This document shows, piece by piece, positions 28,046 through 40,625 of a DNA stretch of 64,000 bases; the first letter of the stretch is position 1; every line of letters starts with the position of its first letter. Made by a program: the position numbers and the translations under genes. The stretch is from assembly GCF_000802155.2 (NCBI RefSeq), contig NZ_JQGJ02000001.1, positions 496,001 through 560,000 of the forward strand, in the 5' to 3' direction. This DNA is from Pseudomonas frederiksbergensis (GTDB lineage Bacteria > Pseudomonadota > Gammaproteobacteria > Pseudomonadales > Pseudomonadaceae). Below the pieces are notes generated by a model. It saw only the letters and a list, made by a program, of their open reading frames with translations, had not been told where the DNA came from and ran no database searches.

Positions 28046-28686
28046 GACAGTCCTTACGATAATCAGCCGCGATCATTCAGGACTGGCGCGGCTATCTGAG
28101 AAGGGGGCTTAGCCTAATCACATATTGATATAGATGATTAGACGAATGAGGCATAAAGATAGCCATTTGACATCAATCCTTCAAGGGAAGAGTCGACGTT
28201 GCATGACGGCGGCGAATGACAGCCCGCCTTGCGGATCCAAGCTCCACCGCGTACGTCGCTCAAGAAAGTTTCGTGCAATAAATAGAAAATTGATCGAACG
28301 CAGTGTTGGGCTGTCTGAAAAGGAGTAAAACGTGCGGCGCTGACAATTGCAGTAGCGACGATGTTAGGAAGGCCCTCCTGCACTACATTAAGTGCACCGT
28401 GGAACGGTCACCACAGATAATAATAATTATCATTTGAAAGGCATTATCATTGTTACATCCCCCACGAAATATTATTGATGAACAGACGCCCAGCCCCCAC
28501 CAGGCCTGGGTTGCAGAGCCTTGGAGGCGTGCTATGTCCTTATTCCAATAAATAATTTCATCATAGGAATTTTACTTGCCCGGTGTTTAGCCATAAAATC
28601 ACCGCGATTGATTGCTGCGACATATCGTCACTGCGTTATTTCTTTTCAAGCTCAGAGACCTTTGCTCTCTGTTAAGGATTTCCAGC
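28046..28686. other. Long divergent intergenic region mcp / nuoA
   Basis: 641 bp, noticeably more AT-rich than its surroundings. Near the chemoreceptor start is a dyad CTAATCA (28114-28120) / TGATTAG (28135-28141) enclosing ATAT-tg-ATAT, which might be an operator. A Fur-box-like sequence lies at 28416-28434. A minus-strand ORF of 81 codons (28138-28383, GTG start) has no recognisable product. The nuo promoter should lie in the last 250 bp, but no clear hexamers stand out. Confidence 0.5.
28416..28434. promoter_or_regulatory. Putative Fur box
   Basis: GATAATAATAATTATCATT agrees at 15 of 19 positions with the classical Fur consensus GATAATGATAATCATTATC. A further ATTATCATT follows at 28444-28452. 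No iron-uptake gene is recognisable on either side; the nearest large genes are nuoA (250 bp right) and the chemoreceptor (370 bp left). Confidence 0.55.
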
Positions 28687-29100
28687 ATGCCCGAAGCGAC
28701 AGGACTCATGGCCCACAACTGGGGCTTTGCCATTTTCCTTCTGGGTGTCGTCGGCCTGTGTGCCTTCATGCTCGGCGTGTCGAGCCTGCTCGGGTCAAAA
28801 GCCTGGGGCCGCAGCAAAAATGAACCGTTCGAGTCCGGCATGCTGCCTACCGGTGGCGCCCGCTTGCGGCTCTCAGCCAAATTCTATCTGGTCGCGATGC
28901 TCTTCGTGATCTTCGATATCGAAGCCCTCTTTCTCTTTGCCTGGTCTGTGTCCGTCCGCGAAAGCGGCTGGACCGGATTTGTCGAAGCTCTCGTTTTCAT
29001 AGCAATTCTGTTGGCAGGTCTTGTCTACCTTTACCGGGTGGGGGCTCTTGATTGGGCTCCGGAAGCTCGGCGCAAGCGGCAAGCGAAGCTGAAACAATGA
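28687..29100 (+). CDS. nuoA: NADH-quinone oxidoreductase subunit A
   Basis: First gene of the complex I operon; 137 residues with three membrane helices, part of the proton-pumping arm at the junction with the peripheral arm. The conserved loop [43 protein letters not shown] is present (KNEPFESGM near residue 47, FDIEALFLF near 80). The start [13 protein letters not shown] follows AAGGA at about 9 nt; an earlier in-frame ATG at 28612 has no ribosome binding site. Confidence 0.95.
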   Translation: MPEATGLMAHNWGFAIFLLGVVGLCAFMLGVSSLLGSKAWGRSKNEPFESGMLPTGGARLRLSAKFYLVAMLFVIFDIEALFLFAWSVSVRESGWTGFVEALVFIAILLAGLVYLYRVGALDWAPEARRKRQAKLKQ

Positions 29101-29110
29101 GGCTTTGGCA

Positions 29111-29785
29111 ATGCAATACAATCTCACCAGGATCGACCCCGATGCTCCTAACGAGCAGTATCCGATCGGCAAGCGGGAAACCGTCGCCGATCCGTTAGAA
29201 GATCAAGTCCACAAGAACATCTTCATGGGCAAGCTCGAAGACGTGCTGAACAGTACGGTCAACTGGGGTCGCAAGAACTCCCTGTGGCCGTACAACTTCG
29301 GCCTTTCGTGCTGCTACGTGGAAATGACCACCGCCTTCACGGCGCCCCACGACATCGCGCGCTTTGGCGCCGAGGTGATCCGGGCATCGCCGCGCCAGGC
29401 GGATTTCATGGTTATCGCCGGTACGCCGTTCCTGAAAATGGCCCCCATCATCCAGCGACTGTACGAACAGATGCTGGAGCCCAAGTGGGTCATTTCCATG
29501 GGCGCCTGTGCCAACTCCGGCGGCATGTACGACATTTATTCCGTGGTCCAGGGAGTCGACAAGTTCCTCCCGGTGGATGTCTATGTGCCCGGCTGCCCGC
29601 CCCGCCCCGAAGCTTTCCTGCAAGGCCTGATGTTGCTGCAGGAATCCATCGGCCAGGAGCGTCGCCCACTGTCCTGGGTCGTCGGTGATCAAGGCGTCTA
29701 TCGCGCCGACATGCCGTCGCAAAAGGAACAGCGCCGCGAACAGCGAATCGCAGTCACCAATCTGCGCAGCCCCGACGAAGTCTGA
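29111..29785 (+). CDS. nuoB: NADH-quinone oxidoreductase subunit B
   Basis: Carries the terminal [4Fe-4S] cluster N2, which passes electrons to ubiquinone. Of the four ligands, the tandem pair C67-C68 (GLSCCYVEM) is visible, with further cysteines in MGACANSGG and VPGCPPRPE. The 224-residue length is normal. The ATG at 29111 was preferred over a TTG two codons earlier. It follows nuoA by 10 bp. Confidence 0.97.
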   Translation: MQYNLTRIDPDAPNEQYPIGKRETVADPLEDQVHKNIFMGKLEDVLNSTVNWGRKNSLWPYNFGLSCCYVEMTTAFTAPHDIARFGAEVIRASPRQADFMVIAGTPFLKMAPIIQRLYEQMLEPKWVISMGACANSGGMYDIYSVVQGVDKFLPVDVYVPGCPPRPEAFLQGLMLLQESIGQERRPLSWVVGDQGVYRADMPSQKEQRREQRIAVTNLRSPDEV

Positions 29786-29851
29786 TCCAGCTCTGTTCTT
29801 TAGAAGAAACGAGAACCTGGCTTCATTCTTTACGTTGACCGAAAGCGATAA

Positions 29852-31639
<1,788 letters not shown>

Positions 31640-31641
31640 GC

Positions 31642-32139
31642 ATGAACAGCACGCTTATCCAGACTGACCGTTTCGCCTTGAGCGAAACCGAGCGCTCGGC
31701 CATCGAGCACGAGCTGCACCACTACGAAGACCCGCGCGCGGCGTCGATCGAAGCACTGAAGATCGTCCAGAAGGAACGTGGCTGGGTGCCTGACGGCGCG
31801 CTCTACGCCATTGGCGAGATCCTGGGTATCCCGGCCAGCGACGTCGAAGGCGTCGCGACGTTCTACAGCCAGATTTTCCGCCAGCCAGTGGGCCGCCACA
31901 TCATTCGCGTCTGCGACAGCATGGTCTGCTACATCGGCGGCCACGAGTCGGTGGTCGGCGAGCTCCAGAACAAGCTGGGCATTGGCCTGGGCCAGACCAC
32001 CGCCGACGGCCGCTTCACCCTGCTGCCGGTGTGCTGCCTGGGCAACTGCGACAAGGCGCCGGCGCTGATGATCGATGACGACACCTTTGGTGACGTCAAG
32101 CCGGACGGCGTCGCCAAACTGCTGGAGGGCTACGTATGA
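31642..32139 (+). CDS. nuoE: NADH-quinone oxidoreductase subunit E
   Basis: Thioredoxin-fold subunit of 165 residues that holds the [2Fe-2S] cluster N1a. The ligands are visible as C91 and C96 (CDSMVC) and C132 and C136 (CCLGNC). It overlaps nuoF by 4 bp, giving coupled translation of the NADH-input module. Confidence 0.97.
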   Translation: MNSTLIQTDRFALSETERSAIEHELHHYEDPRAASIEALKIVQKERGWVPDGALYAIGEILGIPASDVEGVATFYSQIFRQPVGRHIIRVCDSMVCYIGGHESVVGELQNKLGIGLGQTTADGRFTLLPVCCLGNCDKAPALMIDDDTFGDVKPDGVAKLLEGYV

Positions 32140-33494
32140 CCCTGACTTCCTTCGGGCCCGCCAACCGCATCCAGCGTTCGGCCGAAACCCATCCCCTGAC
32201 CTGGCGTCTGCGTGACGACGGCGAAGCGGTATGGCTGGACGAATACCAGGCGAAGAACGGCTATGCCGCCGCGCGCAAGGCGTTCGCCGACATGGCCGCC
32301 GATGACATCGTCCAGACCGTGAAAGACTCCGGCCTCAAGGGCCGTGGCGGTGCGGGCTTCCCCACCGGCGTGAAGTGGGGCCTGATGCCCAAGGACGAAT
32401 CCATCAACATCCGCTACCTGCTGTGCAACGCGGACGAGATGGAACCCAACACCTGGAAAGACCGCATGCTGATGGAGCAACTGCCCCATCTGCTGATCGA
32501 AGGCATGCTGATCAGTGCCCGTGCGTTGAAGACCTACCGTGGCTACATTTTCCTGCGTGGCGAATACACCACCGCCGCCAAGCACTTGAACCGTGCCGTG
32601 GAAGAAGCCAAGGCCGCGGGGCTGCTGGGCAAGAACATCCTGGGCAGCGGCTTCGATTTCGAGCTGTTCGTCCACACCGGCGCCGGGCGCTACATCTGCG
32701 GTGAAGAAACCGCGCTGATCAACTCCCTGGAAGGCCGCCGCGCCAACCCACGCTCCAAGCCGCCCTTCCCTGCCGCCGTGGGCGTGTGGGGCAAGCCGAC
32801 TTGCGTGAACAACGTCGAGACCCTGTGCAACGTGCCGGCGATCATCGCCGACGGCGTGGACTGGTACAAATCCCTGGCCCGCGACGGTAGCGAAGACATG
32901 GGCACCAAGCTCATGGGCTTTTCCGGCAAGGTCAAGAACCCTGGCCTATGGGAGCTGCCCTTCGGCGTTACCGCTCGCGAGCTGTTCGAAGACTATGCCG
33001 GCGGCATGCGCGACGGCTACAAGCTCAAGTGCTGGCAGCCCGGCGGCGCCGGCACCGGTTTCCTGTTGCCGGAACACCTGGACGCACAAATGTACGCCGG
33101 CGGCATCGCCAAGGTGGGCACCCGGATGGGTACCGGCCTGGCAATGGCGGTGGACGACAGCGTCAACATGGTCTCCCTGCTGCGCAATATGGAACAGTTT
33201 TTCTCGCGCGAATCCTGCGGGTTCTGCACCCCTTGCCGCGATGGCCTACCCTGGAGCGTCAAGCTCCTGATGGCCATCGAGAAAGGCCAAGGCCAACCCG
33301 GCGACATCGAGACCCTGCTGGGCCTGGTGGGTTTCCTCGGCCCAGGCAAGACCTTCTGTGCTCACGCACCGGGTGCCGTGGAGCCATTGGGCAGCGCAAT
33401 CAAATACTTCCGCCCTGAATTCGAGGCCGGTATCGCGCCAACCCGCGCGGACAACCTCAATCAGGTGGTCACGCCGACCATGGTCGGCGCGTAA
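32136..33494 (+). CDS. nuoF: NADH-quinone oxidoreductase subunit F
   Basis: NADH- and FMN-binding subunit of 452 residues. [14 protein letters not shown] near residue 70 binds the nucleotide/FMN, and the [4Fe-4S] cluster N3 is held by [12 protein letters not shown] plus the cysteine of [13 protein letters not shown]. All expected ligands are present. It is followed by an untranslated stretch of 140 bp with a strong hairpin before nuoG. Confidence 0.98.
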   Translation: MTLTSFGPANRIQRSAETHPLTWRLRDDGEAVWLDEYQAKNGYAAARKAFADMAADDIVQTVKDSGLKGRGGAGFPTGVKWGLMPKDESINIRYLLCNADEMEPNTWKDRMLMEQLPHLLIEGMLISARALKTYRGYIFLRGEYTTAAKHLNRAVEEAKAAGLLGKNILGSGFDFELFVHTGAGRYICGEETALINSLEGRRANPRSKPPFPAAVGVWGKPTCVNNVETLCNVPAIIADGVDWYKSLARDGSEDMGTKLMGFSGKVKNPGLWELPFGVTARELFEDYAGGMRDGYKLKCWQPGGAGTGFLLPEHLDAQMYAGGIAKVGTRMGTGLAMAVDDSVNMVSLLRNMEQFFSRESCGFCTPCRDGLPWSVKLLMAIEKGQGQPGDIETLLGLVGFLGPGKTFCAHAPGAVEPLGSAIKYFRPEFEAGIAPTRADNLNQVVTPTMVGA

Positions 33495-33505
33495 CGACGC
33501 TTAAA

Positions 33506-33533
33506 AAGGCGAAGGGTCCGTGCCCTTCGCCTT
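33506..33533. repeat. 11-bp hairpin inside the nuo operon (nuoF-nuoG gap)
   Basis: AAGGCGAAGGG-tccgtg-CCCTTCGCCTT is a perfect 11-bp stem with a 6-nt loop. On the coding strand it is followed by TCGTTCG and so lacks a T tract; on the opposite strand a T run follows. It may act as an attenuator, an RNA-stability element, or a terminator for antisense transcription. Confidence 0.8.
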
Positions 33534-33634
33534 TCGTTCGATGACGCCTTTACCGAGGCTGTTTGGATTCGGACGAATGACAAGATTCCATTAGCCACGC
33601 CCGCTGACACCGGGCCAACGAAGAACTTTGAACC

Positions 33635-36349
33635 ATGGCCACTATCCACGTAGACGGCAAAGAGCTCGAAGTCGATGGCGCAGACAACCTGTTACAGGCT
33701 TGTCTGTCGCTGGGCCTCGACATCCCTTATTTCTGCTGGCACCCCGCCCTTGGCAGCGTTGGCGCTTGTCGCCAGTGCGCGGTCAAGCAGTACACCGACG
33801 AGAACGACAAGCGTGGTCGGATCGTCATGTCCTGCATGACCCCCGCCACCGACGGCAGCTGGATCTCCATCGATGACGAAGAAGCGAAAGTGTTTCGCGC
33901 CAGCGTCGTCGAATGGCTGATGACCAACCACCCTCACGACTGCCCGGTCTGTGAGGAAGGCGGCCATTGCCATCTGCAAGACATGACCGTGATGACCGGC
34001 CACAACGAGCGCCGTTATCGCTTCACCAAGCGCACCCACCAGAACCAGGACCTCGGCCCGTTCATTTCCCACGAGATGAACCGCTGCATCGCCTGCTACC
34101 GTTGCGTGCGTTTCTACAAGGACTACGCCGGCGGCACCGACCTGGGTGTGTTCGGTGCCCACGACAACGTGTACTTCGGTCGCGTTGAAGACGGCACCCT
34201 GGAAAGCGAGTTCTCCGGCAACCTCACCGAGGTCTGCCCGACCGGTGTGTTCACCGACAAGACGCACTCCGAGCGCTACAACCGCAAATGGGACATGCAG
34301 TTCTCGCCGAGCATCTGCCATGGCTGCTCCAGCGGTTGCAACATCAGCCCGGGCGAGCGCTATGGCGAACTGCGCCGCATCGAAAACCGCTACAACGGTT
34401 CGGTGAACCAGTACTTCCTGTGCGACCGCGGCCGTTTCGGCTATGGCTACGTCAATCGCAAGGACCGCCCGCGCCAGCCGCTGCTGGCCAATGGTACCAA
34501 GCTGAGCCTGGACGAGGCCCTGGACAAGGCCGCCGAACTGCTGCGCGGACGCAACATCGTCGGCATCGGCTCGCCTCGCGCCAGCCTGGAAAGCAACTAC
34601 GCCCTGCGTGAACTGGTCGGCGCCGAGCACTTCTACAGTGGCATCGAGGCCGGCGAGCTGGAACGCATCCGCCTGGTGCTGCAAGTGCTCAAGGACAGCC
34701 CGCTGCCCGTGCCGACGATGCGCGATATCGAAGACCATGACGCGGTGTTCGTCCTTGGCGAAGACCTGACCCAGACCGCCGCCCGCATGGCCCTGGCCCT
34801 GCGCCAGTCGGTCAAGGGCAAGGCCGAGGACATGGCCGACGCCATGCGCGTCCAACCATGGCTCGACGCCGCCGTGAAGAACATCGGCCAGCACGCGCTG
34901 AACCCGTTGTTCATCGCCAGCCTCGCTGAAACCAAGCTCGACGATGTGGCCGAAGAATGCGTCCACGCCGCCCCCGACGACCTGGCGCGTATCGGTTTCG
35001 CCGTGGCCCACGCCCTGGACGCCAGCGCCCCGGCCGTCGACGGCCTGGACAGCGAAGCAGCCGCCCTCGCCCAACGCATCGCCGACGCCCTGCTGGCGGC
35101 CAAGCGCCCACTGATCATCGCCGGTACCTCCCTGGGTTCCAAGGCACTGATCGAGGCCGCTGCCAACATTGCCAAGGCCTTGAAGCTGCGCGACAAGAAC
35201 GGCTCCATCAGCCTGGTCGTGCCTGAAGCCAACAGCCTCGGCCTGGCCATGCTCGGTGGCGAATCGGTCGATGCAGCCCTGCAAGCCGTGATCGACGGCA
35301 GCGCCGACGCCATCGTGGTGCTGGAGAACGATCTGTTCACCCGCACTGACAAGGCCAAGGTCGATGCTGCGCTGAACGCCGCCAAGGTCGTGATCGTCGC
35401 CGACCACCAGAAAACCGCTACCACCGACCGCGCCGACCTGGTGCTGCCGGCGGCGAGCTTCGCCGAAGGCGACGGTACGCTGGTCAGCCAGGAAGGTCGC
35501 GCCCAGCGGTTCTTCCAGGTTTTCGACCCGCAATACCTGGACGCCAGCATCCTGGTCCACGAAGGCTGGCGCTGGCTGCACGCCCTGCGCGCCACCCTGC
35601 TGGACCAGCCGATCGACTGGACGCAACTGGACCACGTCACCGCCGCCGTTGCTTCGAGCAGCCCGCAACTGGCCGGTGTGGTCGACGCCGCGCCGTCCGC
35701 CGCGTTCCGCATCAAAGGCCTGAAGCTGGCGCGCGAACCGCTGCGCTACTCCGGTCGTACCGCGATGCGCGCCAACATCAGCGTCCATGAACCGCGTACC
35801 CCGCAGGACAAGGACACCGCGTTCGCCTTCTCCATGGAAGGCTACTCGGGCTCTGCCGAACCGCGCTCGCAAGTGCCGTTCGCCTGGTCGCCGGGCTGGA
35901 ACTCGCCACAAGCCTGGAACAAGTTCCAGGACGAAGTCGGCGGTCACCTGCGCGCCGGTGATCCGGGCACTCGCCTGATCGAAAGCCAGGGCGATGGCCT
36001 GGGCTGGTTCGCCAGTGTTCCGCGGGCCTTCAATCCGGCACCGGGCACCTGGCAGGTTGTGCCGTTCCATCACCTGTTCGGCAGTGAGGAGAACTCCTCC
36101 CGGGCCGAACCGGTACAGGAACGCATCCCGGCCGCCTACGTGTCGCTGGCCAAGTCCGAAGCCGATCGCCTGGGCGTCAACGACGGTGCCCTGCTGAGCC
36201 TGAACGTGGCCGGCCAGATACTGCGCCTGCCGCTGCGCATCAATGAAGAACTGGGCGCCGGCCTGGTGGCCCTGCCGGCTGGCCTGGCGGGTATTCCACC
36301 GGCTATTTTCGGCAAAACCGTCGACGGTCTGCAGGAGGCAGCGCAATGA
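33635..36349 (+). CDS. nuoG: NADH-quinone oxidoreductase subunit G
   Basis: Largest peripheral-arm subunit, 904 residues. The N-terminal 220 residues bind [2Fe-2S] N1b ([16 protein letters not shown]) and [4Fe-4S] clusters N4 and N5 ([17 protein letters not shown]). The CHGCSSGC set with a later FLCDRG cysteine is the additional cluster N7 motif, known from E. coli and Thermus. The rest is the molybdopterin-oxidoreductase-like fold without cofactor. It overlaps nuoH by 4 bp. Confidence 0.98.
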   Translation: MATIHVDGKELEVDGADNLLQACLSLGLDIPYFCWHPALGSVGACRQCAVKQYTDENDKRGRIVMSCMTPATDGSWISIDDEEAKVFRASVVEWLMTNHPHDCPVCEEGGHCHLQDMTVMTGHNERRYRFTKRTHQNQDLGPFISHEMNRCIACYRCVRFYKDYAGGTDLGVFGAHDNVYFGRVEDGTLESEFSGNLTEVCPTGVFTDKTHSERYNRKWDMQFSPSICHGCSSGCNISPGERYGELRRIENRYNGSVNQYFLCDRGRFGYGYVNRKDRPRQPLLANGTKLSLDEALDKAAELLRGRNIVGIGSPRASLESNYALRELVGAEHFYSGIEAGELERIRLVLQVLKDSPLPVPTMRDIEDHDAVFVLGEDLTQTAARMALALRQSVKGKAEDMADAMRVQPWLDAAVKNIGQHALNPLFIASLAETKLDDVAEECVHAAPDDLARIGFAVAHALDASAPAVDGLDSEAAALAQRIADALLAAKRPLIIAGTSLGSKALIEAAANIAKALKLRDKNGSISLVVPEANSLGLAMLGGESVDAALQAVIDGSADAIVVLENDLFTRTDKAKVDAALNAAKVVIVADHQKTATTDRADLVLPAASFAEGDGTLVSQEGRAQRFFQVFDPQYLDASILVHEGWRWLHALRATLLDQPIDWTQLDHVTAAVASSSPQLAGVVDAAPSAAFRIKGLKLAREPLRYSGRTAMRANISVHEPRTPQDKDTAFAFSMEGYSGSAEPRSQVPFAWSPGWNSPQAWNKFQDEVGGHLRAGDPGTRLIESQGDGLGWFASVPRAFNPAPGTWQVVPFHHLFGSEENSSRAEPVQERIPAAYVSLAKSEADRLGVNDGALLSLNVAGQILRLPLRINEELGAGLVALPAGLAGIPPAIFGKTVDGLQEAAQ

Positions 36350-37353
36350 GCTGGTTCACCCCTGAAGTGATCGCCGTGATCCTGACGGTCCTCAAGGCCA
36401 TCGTGGTCTTGCTGGCCGTGGTGGTGTGCGGCGCGTTGCTGAGTTTCGTCGAGCGTCGCCTGCTGGGCTGGTGGCAGGACCGCTACGGTCCGAACCGCGT
36501 CGGCCCGTTCGGCATGTTCCAGATCGCCGCCGACATGGTGAAGATGTTCTTCAAGGAAGACTGGACGCCACCGTTCGCCGACAAGGTGATCTTCACCCTG
36601 GCACCGGTCGTGGCCATGAGCGCCTTGCTGATCGCCTTCGCGGTCATCCCGATCACCCCGACCTGGGGCGTGGCGGACCTGAATATCGGCCTGCTGTTCT
36701 TCTTCGCCATGGCCGGCCTGTCGGTGTACGCGGTGTTGTTCGCCGGTTGGTCGAGCAACAACAAGTTCGCCCTGCTCGGCAGCCTGCGGGCTTCGGCCCA
36801 GACCGTGTCCTATGAAGTGTTCATGGGCCTGTCGCTGATGGGCATCGTGATCCAGGCCGGTTCGTTCAACATGCGCGACATCGTCGAATACCAGGCGCAG
36901 AACCTGTGGTTCATCATTCCGCAGTTCTTCGGCTTCTGTACGTTCTTCATCGCTGGCGTGGCCGTGACTCACCGTCACCCCTTCGACCAGCCGGAAGCGG
37001 AACAGGAACTGGCCGACGGTTACCACATTGAATATGCCGGCATGAAATGGGGCATGTTCTTCGTTGGCGAGTACATCGGCATCATCCTGATCTCGGCATT
37101 GCTGGTGACGTTGTTCTTCGGTGGCTGGCACGGTCCGTTCGGCATCCTGCCGCAACTGTCCTTCGTGTGGTTCGCCCTGAAGACCGCGTTCTTCATCATG
37201 CTGTTCGTCCTGCTGCGCGCCTCGATCCCGCGCCCACGCTACGACCAGGTGATGGACTTCAGCTGGAAATTCTGCCTGCCGCTGACCCTGATCAACATGC
37301 TGGTGACCGCTGCGATCGTTTTGATGAACGCGCCTGCGGCCGCGGTTCAGTGA
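36346..37353 (+). CDS. nuoH: NADH-quinone oxidoreductase subunit H
   Basis: Eight-helix membrane subunit of 335 residues that forms the quinone entry chamber and links the electron and proton modules. Conserved pieces are [19 protein letters not shown] near residue 30, [34 protein letters not shown] and [13 protein letters not shown]. It overlaps the end of nuoG and precedes nuoI by 11 bp. Confidence 0.98.
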   Translation: MSWFTPEVIAVILTVLKAIVVLLAVVVCGALLSFVERRLLGWWQDRYGPNRVGPFGMFQIAADMVKMFFKEDWTPPFADKVIFTLAPVVAMSALLIAFAVIPITPTWGVADLNIGLLFFFAMAGLSVYAVLFAGWSSNNKFALLGSLRASAQTVSYEVFMGLSLMGIVIQAGSFNMRDIVEYQAQNLWFIIPQFFGFCTFFIAGVAVTHRHPFDQPEAEQELADGYHIEYAGMKWGMFFVGEYIGIILISALLVTLFFGGWHGPFGILPQLSFVWFALKTAFFIMLFVLLRASIPRPRYDQVMDFSWKFCLPLTLINMLVTAAIVLMNAPAAAVQ

Positions 37354-37364
37354 GGATTTGACCC

Positions 37365-37913
37365 ATGTTCAAATATATTGGCGACATCGTTAAGGGTACC
37401 GGTACCCAACTGCGAAGCCTGGTCATGATCTTCGGCCATGGCTTTCGCAAGCGCGACACCCTGCAATACCCGGAAGAACCGGTCTACCTGGCGCCGCGTT
37501 ATCGCGGGCGCATCGTCCTGACCCGCGACCCCGACGGCGAAGAGCGCTGCGTAGCCTGTAACCTCTGCGCCGTGGCGTGCCCGGTGGGCTGCATCTCCCT
37601 GCAGAAAGCCGAGACCGAAGACGGTCGCTGGTACCCGGACTTCTTCCGCATCAACTTCTCGCGCTGCATTTTCTGCGGCTTGTGCGAGGAAGCGTGCCCG
37701 ACCACCGCGATCCAGCTCACGCCGGATTTCGAAATGGCTGACTTCAAGCGTCAGGACCTGGTGTACGAGAAAGAAGACCTGCTGATTTCCGGTCCCGGTA
37801 AAAACCCTGATTACAACTTCTATCGTGTTGCAGGTATGGCCATTGCCGGTAAGCCGAAAGGCGCCGCGCAGAACGAAGCCGAACCGATCAACGTGAAGAG
37901 CTTGCTGCCTTAA
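37365..37913 (+). CDS. nuoI: NADH-quinone oxidoreductase subunit I
   Basis: Ferredoxin-like subunit of 182 residues holding two [4Fe-4S] clusters, N6a and N6b. Both CxxCxxCxxxCP motifs are complete: [15 protein letters not shown] and [15 protein letters not shown]. It relays electrons from NuoG to NuoB. Confidence 0.98.
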   Translation: MFKYIGDIVKGTGTQLRSLVMIFGHGFRKRDTLQYPEEPVYLAPRYRGRIVLTRDPDGEERCVACNLCAVACPVGCISLQKAETEDGRWYPDFFRINFSRCIFCGLCEEACPTTAIQLTPDFEMADFKRQDLVYEKEDLLISGPGKNPDYNFYRVAGMAIAGKPKGAAQNEAEPINVKSLLP

Positions 37914-37922
37914 GGAAGAAAG

Positions 37923-38423
37923 ATGGAATTCGCTTTCTATTTCGCATCGGGTATCGCGGTGGTCTCCACACTTCGTGTGGTCACCAACACCAACCCCGTG
38001 CACGCCCTGCTCTACCTGATCATTTCGCTGATCGCCGTGGCCATGACCTTCTTCGCCCTCGGCGCACCGTTCGCCGGTGCCCTGGAAGTGATCGCCTACG
38101 CCGGCGCCATCATGGTGCTGTTCGTGTTCGTGGTGATGATGCTCAACCTCGGCCCGGCGGCAATCCAACAGGAACGCGCCTGGCTCAAGCCCGGCATCTG
38201 GGCGGGGCCGGTGATTCTCTCCGCCCTGCTGCTGGGTGAACTGCTGTATGTGCTGTTCGCCCACCAGAGCGGCCAGGCCATCGGCCACACCACCGTAGAC
38301 GCCAAGGCCGTGGGCATCAGCCTGTTCGGCCCGTACCTGCTGGTGGTCGAACTCGCCTCGATGCTGCTGCTTGCCGCAGTCGTCACGGCGTTCCATTTGG
38401 GCCGTAACGAGGCGAAGGAGTAA
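37923..38423 (+). CDS. nuoJ: NADH-quinone oxidoreductase subunit J
   Basis: Hydrophobic subunit of 166 residues with five predicted membrane helices. [19 protein letters not shown] and [20 protein letters not shown] are characteristic; the latter contains the third helix with its pi-bulge region. It is 9 bp after nuoI and 4 bp before nuoK. Confidence 0.96.
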
Positions 38424-38427
38424 TCAC

Positions 38428-38736
38428 ATGCCTGCTATCCCTCTCGAACATGGTCTGGCGGTCGCCGGCATCCTGTTCTGTCTCGGTCTGGTCGGCCTGA
38501 TGGTCCGCCGCAACATTCTGTTCGTGCTGATGAGCCTGGAGGTGATGATGAATGCCTCCGCCCTGGCCTTCATCGTCGCGGGCGCTCGCTGGGCGCAACC
38601 GGATGGACAGATCATGTTCATCCTGGTGATCAGCCTGGCAGCCGCCGAGGCCAGTATCGGCCTGGCGATCCTGTTGCAGCTGTATCGCCGCTTCCACACT
38701 CTCGATATTGACGCTGCCAGCGAGATGCGCGGATGA
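38428..38736 (+). CDS. nuoK: NADH-quinone oxidoreductase subunit K
   Basis: MrpC-like subunit of 102 residues with three helices. The two buried glutamates important for proton transfer lie in [14 protein letters not shown] and [13 protein letters not shown]. The start [14 protein letters not shown] is chosen by homology over an earlier in-frame ATG at 38371 inside nuoJ. It overlaps nuoL by 4 bp. Confidence 0.96.
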
Positions 38737-40586
38737 ACCTTCTTTTCCTGACTTTCATATTTCCCCTCATCGGTTTCCTGCTGCTGTCGTTCTCCCGTGG
38801 ACGTTGGTCGGAAAACCTTTCGGCGCTGGTTGGCGTGGGTTCCATCGGCCTGTCCGCCATCGTCACGGCCTACGTGATCTGGCAATTCAACGTCGCGCCG
38901 CCGGAAGGTGGCGCGTACGTGCAGGTGCTGTGGCAGTGGATGGCGGTGGAAGGCTTCACGCCTAACTTCGCCCTCTACCTGGACGGCCTGTCGGTGACCA
39001 TGCTTGGCGTGGTGGTCGGCGTGGGTTTCCTGATCCACCTGTTCGCCTCCTGGTACATGCGCGGTGAAGCCGGTTATTCGCGTTTCTTCGCCTACACCAA
39101 CCTGTTCATCGCCAGCATGCTGTTCCTGGTGCTCGGCGATAACCTGTTGTTCCTGTACTTCGGCTGGGAAGGCGTGGGCCTGTGCTCGTACCTGTTGATC
39201 GGTTTCTACTACAGCAACCGCAACAACGGTAACGCCGCACTCAAGGCCTTCATCGTGACCCGGATCGGCGACGTGTTCATGGCCATCGGCCTGTTCATCC
39301 TGTTCCAGCAACTGGGTACGCTGAACATCCAGGAACTGCTGGTCAAGGCACCCGAGCACTTCAAGGCCGGCGACTTCTGGATCGTCCTGGCGACCTTGAT
39401 GCTGTTGGGCGGCGCTGTCGGTAAATCCGCGCAACTGCCGCTACAGACCTGGTTGGCGGACGCGATGGCCGGCCCTACCCCGGTTTCGGCACTGATCCAC
39501 GCCGCGACCATGGTCACCGCCGGTGTCTACCTGATCGCACGTACCCACGGCCTGTTCGCCCTGGCGCCGGACATCCTTCACCTGGTCGGCGTCGTTGGCG
39601 GCGTGACCCTGGTGCTGGCCGGTTTTGCCGCCCTGGTACAAACCGATATCAAGCGCATCCTCGCCTACTCGACCATGAGCCAGATCGGCTACATGTTCCT
39701 GGCCCTGGGCGTCGGTGCCTGGGAAGGCGCGATCTTCCACCTGATGACCCACGCCTTCTTCAAGGCCCTGCTGTTCCTTGCCTCCGGTGCAGTGATCGTT
39801 GCCTGCCACCACGAGCAGAACATCTTCAAGATGGGCGGCCTGTGGAAGAAACTGCCGTTGGCCTACGCCAGCTTCATCGTTGGCGGCGCGGCCCTGGCGG
39901 CCCTGCCACTGGTCACCGCCGGTTTCTACTCCAAGGACGAGATCCTCTGGGAAGCGTTCGCCAGCGGTAACCAGGGTCTGCTCTATGCAGGCCTGGTGGG
40001 GGCGTTCATGACCTCGCTGTACACCTTCCGCCTGATTTTCATCGCGTTCCACGGTGAAGCCAAGACCGAAGCCCACGCCGGCCACGGCATCGCCCATTGG
40101 CTGCCGCTGTCGGTGCTGATCGTGCTGTCGACCTTCGTCGGCGCCATGATCACTCCACCGCTGGCCGATGTGCTGCCGCAAAGCGTCGGCCATGCCGGCG
40201 GCGAAGCCAAGCACAGCCTGGAAATCGCCTCGGGCGCCATCGCCCTGGCGGGTATCCTGCTGGCCGCCCTGTTGTTCCTGGGCAAGCGTCGCTTCGTCAC
40301 GGCAATCGCCAACAGCGGCATCGGGCGTTTCCTTTCGGCCTGGTGGTTCGCTGCCTGGGGCTTCGATTGGATCTACGACAAACTGTTCGTCAAGCCATAC
40401 CTTGCGATCAGCCACATTCTGCGCAAAGACCCGCTCGACCAGACCATTGGCCTGATCCCGCGCATGGCCAAGGGCGGCCACACTGCCCTGAGCCGTACCG
40501 AGACCGGTCAACTGCGTTGGTATGCGGCTTCCATGGCGGCTGGCGCCGTGCTGGTTATCGGCGCCATCGTGCTGGTAGCGGTCTGA
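38733..40586 (+). CDS. nuoL: NADH-quinone oxidoreductase subunit L
   Basis: Antiporter-like proton pump subunit of 617 residues, with about 16 helices including the long lateral helix at the C-terminus. [24 protein letters not shown] sequence with the key glutamate ([10 protein letters not shown]) and the lysine-bearing [24 protein letters not shown] block are present (the latter near residues 235-258). It is intact. Confidence 0.98.
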
Positions 40587-40625
40587 TATGAACCTTGCGA
40601 ACTTGCGAAAGGAAACGAGCCCGTC

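Noticed and set aside
28478..28555. 25-codon ORF after the Fur-like box (MNRRPAPTRPGLQS)
   Set aside because: Too short and without a supporting ribosome binding site or known family. It would need expression evidence.
33692..36346. 884-codon leftward ORF antisense to nuoG
   Set aside because: Same explanation; nuoG is intact with all Fe-S motifs, and the antisense product has no recognisable domain.
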